DNA of 9,366 bases from Desulfobacula sp. Its GTDB lineage: Bacteria; Desulfobacterota; Desulfobacteria; Desulfobacterales; Desulfobacteraceae. The position numbers and the translations under genes are program-made. Below are positions 7,099-9,366 of this stretch, piece by piece. Under the pieces are notes generated by a model that saw only the letters and a program-made list of their open reading frames with translations, was not told where the DNA came from and ran no database searches. Where the stretch lies: contig JABIYQ010000588.1 of the NCBI GenBank assembly GCA_018702715.1, positions 1 to 9,366 on the forward strand, in the 5' to 3' direction. The stretch's first letter is position 1; every line of letters starts with the position of its first letter.

Positions 7099-7536
7099 AT
7101 GTCAAAAAAACACTACCCTAAAATGCACACGGCCGAGCATCTGCTTAACCAGGCAATGGTAAGTAAATTTGGATGTAACAGATGTTTTAGCGCCCATATC
7201 AATAAAAAAAAGTCAAAATGCGATTATCATTTTGAGCGTGATTTGACTTCGCTTGAAATCATTGAACTCAATGAAAACATTAATCGTCAGATAGAAAATG
7301 ATCTGCCTATAATTATAAAAATGGTGTCCAAAGAGGATGCCCAAAGGCGATATAAAATAGACCGGGTCCCTGATCAAGACGCCTTGCAACAAATCAGGAT
7401 TGTCAGTATCGGTGATTATGATGCCTGCCCGTGCATCGGGTTACATGTCAATTCAACCGGCGAGATCGGGCAGTTTAAAATTACAACAACAGGGTTTGAA
7501 GGCGGAGTTCTTAGGATAAGGATCAAGCTTTTATAA
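7099..7536 (+). CDS. stand-alone AlaX-like tRNA editing (SAD) domain protein
   Basis: This 145-residue protein resembles the second additional domain shared by alanyl- and threonyl-tRNA synthetases and by free AlaX proteins, which hydrolyse mischarged Ser- or Gly-tRNA(Ala). The zinc-ligand pattern is present: HTAEH gives His10 and His14, and CIGLH gives Cys112 and His116, the HxxxH and CxxxH pair of the family. It lacks the N-terminal beta-barrel domain of longer AlaX forms. The substrate may differ from AlaX, because the glycine-rich CGGTH of AlaRS is replaced here by CIGLH. The start is 12 nt after the rluD stop, with a short-spaced AAGGGA (7091-7096), so the two are probably co-transcribed. 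The family call is good; the editing specificity is inferred. Confidence 0.78.
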   Translation: MSKKHYPKMHTAEHLLNQAMVSKFGCNRCFSAHINKKKSKCDYHFERDLTSLEIIELNENINRQIENDLPIIIKMVSKEDAQRRYKIDRVPDQDALQQIRIVSIGDYDACPCIGLHVNSTGEIGQFKITTTGFEGGVLRIRIKLL

Positions 7537-7552
7537 TTTTTTTATACTTTCC

Positions 7553-7581
7553 TTGACAAAAAGCAACTTCTTATCTATTTA
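7553..7581 (+). promoter_or_regulatory. candidate sigma-70-type promoter upstream of nuoE
   Basis: TTGACA (7553-7558) and TATTTA (7576-7581) are separated by exactly 17 nt. The -35 is perfect but the -10 matches only in its first three bases. The predicted transcript would start near 7588, just before the GGGT palindrome, and would give a leader of about 318 nt. Confidence 0.45.
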
Positions 7582-7590
7582 TGCGCCTAT

Positions 7591-7635
7591 GGGTATATTA
7601 TAGACCCACATTATCCTGCCCGGGAGCATTGGGTC
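7591..7635 (+). other. two mutually exclusive hairpins sharing GACCC
   Basis: GGGTATATTATAGACCC (7591-7607) is a near-perfect 17-bp palindrome with one mismatch. Its right arm GACCCA (7603-7608) can instead pair with TGGGTC (7630-7635), enclosing a small TGC/GCA stem (7617-7619/7626-7628). Both cannot form at once. The left element could also be a dimeric repressor site just downstream of the promoter. Confidence 0.5.
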
Positions 7636-7693
7636 ACTATACTATTAATTTTAAAGGTGAAGAGTAATGGGATTGCAACGACGTTTTGAGCAA

Positions 7694-7849
7694 GGCAGAA
7701 GCTGACTAAGGCTTTATTGCCGCAATTTGCAGATGACGTCACCCAGGCCTTGGAAAGCTGTGATTTGACTTTGGAGGGGAAAGCCGCGCTTTCGAGTGGG
7801 GATGCGCTTTGAAGGAAAAAATCATATCGAGAAACCGGGCAAAGCCTTA
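7694..7849 (+). ncRNA. possible structured RNA element, class unknown
   Basis: A long-range stem pairs TAAGGCTTT (7707-7715) with AAAGCCTTA (7841-7849), 9 bp. It continues with GCC (7719-7721) against GGC (7838-7840) after a 3-nt bulge. Inside lie a perfect hairpin GAAAGC-CGC-GCTTTC (7779-7793) and TCAC/GTGA (7739-7742/7760-7763) enclosing CCA/TGG. An alternative local hairpin, GGCA-G-AAGC with GCTT-TAT-TGCC (7694-7721), uses the same strand 7711-7721. The palindrome TGACGTCA is at 7734-7741. Pairings were read by eye without energy calculation. A dispersed repeat with internal symmetry would look similar. Confidence 0.35.
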
Positions 7850-7893
7850 ATGACTTGGATTAACTGAATACTTGAGCAGAAGAAATGGTAAAG

Positions 7894-7901
7894 TAAGGAG
7901 G
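7894..7901 (+). promoter_or_regulatory. strong ribosome binding site of nuoE
   Basis: TAAGGAGG is a full-length match to the 16S anti-Shine-Dalgarno sequence, 4 nt before ATG 7906. It suggests high translation of nuoE and fixes its start. Confidence 0.85.
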
Positions 7902-7905
7902 CGTA

Positions 7906-8355
7906 ATGGAAGAACGTTTAGGAAAAATCTTATCGTGCTATGAAGGTAAAAATATTGAATTGATTCCGATTTTACAACAAGTTCAAAGTGAGTTTGGCTA
8001 CCTTCCGGAAGAGACAATGCGTAAAGTTGCGAAATTTGTTGTAGTACCTGAAAGTAAAGTCTATGCAGTGGCCACTTTTTATGAACAATTCAGATTCACA
8101 CCCATGGGGAAAAATAAGGTGACGGTTTGCAGAGGTACAGCCTGCCATGTTCGTGGAGCCGAGCGTATTCTTGAAGAAATCGAAAAAAAATTGGATATAA
8201 AAGAAGGGGAAACTACCGGCGACCTGTCATACACTTTGGAAACAGCTGCATGTATTGGATGCTGTGCATTGGCGCCCTGTGTAATGGTCAATGATGATGT
8301 AAAAGCCAAATTGACAACAAAAAATGTGGATACGCTTTTTGTGAAGGAGACATAA
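7906..8355 (+). CDS. nuoE: NuoE/HndA-like [2Fe-2S] thioredoxin-fold subunit of an NAD(H)-linked oxidoreductase
   Basis: This 149-residue subunit carries a [2Fe-2S] cluster beside the flavin subunit in complex I, NAD-linked hydrogenases and NAD-linked formate dehydrogenases. Residues 1-65 are the helical part, with QSEFGYLPEETM (27-38) and VYAVATFYEQF (52-62). The thioredoxin-fold part has the ligands Cys75 and Cys80 (CRGTAC) and Cys116 and Cys120 (CIGCC), with extra Cys119 and Cys125 (ALAPC). It is a little shorter than E. coli NuoE. nuoF follows after 1 nt, with AAGGAG inside the nuoE end. The absence of nuoA-D immediately upstream fits a soluble HndA-type complex better than a full complex I operon, but the downstream genes are not visible. 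Confidence 0.92.
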   Translation: MEERLGKILSCYEGKNIELIPILQQVQSEFGYLPEETMRKVAKFVVVPESKVYAVATFYEQFRFTPMGKNKVTVCRGTACHVRGAERILEEIEKKLDIKEGETTGDLSYTLETAACIGCCALAPCVMVNDDVKAKLTTKNVDTLFVKET

Positions 8356-8356
8356 A

Positions 8357-9366
8357 ATGAAATTCAGTGATATAAAAAAGCGTGCAGAAGATGAATGGAA
8401 TGAACTGGTTCAAAGCAAAATGCCGAAAATTTATATTGGGGCGGCAACTTGCGGTCGATCTGCCGGGGCATTAGCCGTAAAACAAACCTTTGAAGAAGAG
8501 ATCGAAAAAAGAGGCATTGATGCAAAAATAGTTGAAGTCGGGTGTTTTGGCCCCTGCTACACGGAGCCTCTTGTTAATATTGTTAAATCTGATGGCTCAA
8601 ATATATTTTATAAAAATGTGAACAGTAAAATAGCATTGGAACTGGTTGAAAATTATATCCTCGGTGATGATCCTCTGGCACATTATGCCTTGGGGACTGT
8701 CGGGGATAAAAACGTGCCTGGAATTCAAGATTTAATGAGCACTCCCTTTTTCAAGCCCCAGGCAAGAGAACTTTTTCATAATACAGGTATTATTGATCCA
8801 ACAAATATCAACCACTATATTGCTCAAAATGGTTATAGCGGGTTAGCGGCTTCCCTTAAAATGAAACAGGTCGATGTTATTGAAGAAGTCAAAATTTCAG
8901 GCCTTCGCGGCAGAGGCGGTGGCGGATTTCCTGCCGGGCGCAAGTGGGAAGCCGGTCTGGCGTCAAAGGGTGAGGAAAAATATATTGTCTGTAATGCTGA
9001 TGAGGGCGATCCCGGGGCATTCATGGATCGATGTACTTTAGAATCAGATCCGCACGCCGTTCTGGAAGGTATGGCCATTGCCGGTTATTCAATTGGAGCC
9101 GCCAAAGGCTATGTCTATGTTCGAGCTGAATATCCATTAGCCGTGAAACGGTTTAATAATGCCATCAAGCAGGCACACGAGATGGGTTTTCTTGGTGAGA
9201 ACATTATGGGTACCAATTTTAAGTTTGATATTGAGTGCTTTCTAGGCGCGGGTGCATTTGTCTGCGGCGAATCCACTGCGCTGACCCTGTCCATAGAAGG
9301 CAACAGGGGAATGCCGAAAGCGGCTCCGCGGCCCAGAACAACAGAAGAAGGGCTTTTTGACAAACC
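8357..9366 (+). CDS. nuoF: NuoF/HndC-like NAD(H)- and FMN-binding subunit, 5' part
   Basis: The frame runs open from ATG 8357 to the window end, 336 residues so far; the full protein is expected near 550-600. An N-terminal thioredoxin-like Fe-S domain covers about 1-105, with Cys32 (ATCGRSAGA) and Cys63/Cys67 (VGCFGPCYTEP). It is a domain of HndC and HydB-type subunits that E. coli NuoF lacks. The flavin-binding GLRGRGGGGFPAGRKW is at 182-197, NADEGDPGAFMDR at 213-225, and the nucleotide loop GAGAFVCGESTAL at 297-309. The usual GEETAL reads GESTAL (Ser306). The segment after it, RGMPKAAPRPRTTEEGLFDKP, differs from complex I. The [4Fe-4S]-binding C-terminus is beyond the window. The subunit probably transfers electrons between NAD(P)H and a hydrogenase, formate dehydrogenase or other catalytic partner. 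Confidence 0.92.
   Translation, partial: MKFSDIKKRAEDEWNELVQSKMPKIYIGAATCGRSAGALAVKQTFEEEIEKRGIDAKIVEVGCFGPCYTEPLVNIVKSDGSNIFYKNVNSKIALELVENYILGDDPLAHYALGTVGDKNVPGIQDLMSTPFFKPQARELFHNTGIIDPTNINHYIAQNGYSGLAASLKMKQVDVIEEVKISGLRGRGGGGFPAGRKWEAGLASKGEEKYIVCNADEGDPGAFMDRCTLESDPHAVLEGMAIAGYSIGAAKGYVYVRAEYPLAVKRFNNAIKQAHEMGFLGENIMGTNFKFDIECFLGAGAFVCGESTALTLSIEGNRGMPKAAPRPRTTEEGLFDK

Larger units (their letters stand above)
7537..7905 (+). other. 369-nt gene-free leader of nuoE with structured segments
   Basis: No convincing gene is present between the AlaX-like gene and nuoE. The first 50 nt are AT-rich with a T run but no GC hairpin, so no clear terminator for the upstream genes. A promoter-like pair follows (7553-7581), then overlapping hairpins (7591-7635). 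A visibly more GC-rich part follows (about 7680-7850), with several possible helices and a short spacer before nuoE. It may be a long 5' untranslated region, an independent small RNA, or a decayed or repeated element. I do not recognise a known riboswitch class. Confidence 0.6.

Noticed and set aside
7810..7812. In-frame TGA in the leader as a possible selenocysteine codon (frame 7690-7863)
   Set aside because: The frame has no start codon with a ribosome site and no recognised selenoprotein motif around the TGA. A nearby hairpin alone is not enough.
7825..7850. GGGCAAAGCC resembling part of a cyclic-di-GMP (GEMM) riboswitch
   Set aside because: Only the short GCAAAGCC string matches. The tetraloop, its receptor and the second stem with its typical order are not found.
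7885..7896. Tiny ORF ATG GTA AAG TAA just before the nuoE ribosome binding site
   Set aside because: Three codons without a ribosome binding site; most likely chance.

Overview
The window looks like chromosomal, mostly housekeeping DNA from an anaerobic Desulfobacterota bacterium, most likely of the Desulfobacteraceae (Desulfobacter/Desulfobacula type). This placement is inferred from AT-rich codon use, an ADP-forming acyl-CoA synthetase, a CarD regulator, a NuoF with an N-terminal thioredoxin-like Fe-S domain, and the gene order. No database search was possible. All confident genes are on the + strand, and I see no insertion sequence, CRISPR array or phage gene.

Region 1 (1-2988) is a tightly packed series: the 3' part of an NDP-forming acyl-CoA synthetase, a 4'-phosphopantetheinyl transferase whose start is unclear (probably the non-canonical ATA at 1228), a DUF1844 protein, and ispE (TTG start overlapping the preceding stop). 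Region 2 (3006-5374) is the conserved proteobacterial block tRNA-Gln(UUG), prs, rplY and pth. The true start of rplY is a TTG at 4116 behind a strong ribosome binding site, not the upstream ATG. Region 3 (5375-6153) is carD with its own leader and a clear intrinsic terminator. Region 4 (6157-7536) is rluD, whose start codon lies 3 nt after that terminator's T tract, followed by a stand-alone AlaX-like tRNA-editing protein. Region 5 (7537-7905) is a 369-nt gap with no convincing gene. It has a possible promoter and several helices, some mutually exclusive, and it precedes nuoE. Region 6 (7906-9366) is nuoE and the 5' part of nuoF, the flavin and Fe-S modules of an NAD(H)-linked oxidoreductase (hydrogenase, formate dehydrogenase or similar). 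Its catalytic partner would be beyond the window.

Functionally, the window joins acyl-CoA energy metabolism and carrier-protein activation, isoprenoid and PRPP synthesis, translation (tRNA-Gln, L25, Pth, RluD, AlaX-like), transcription initiation control (CarD) and NAD(H)-linked electron transfer. The least explained segment is the structured leader in front of nuoE.
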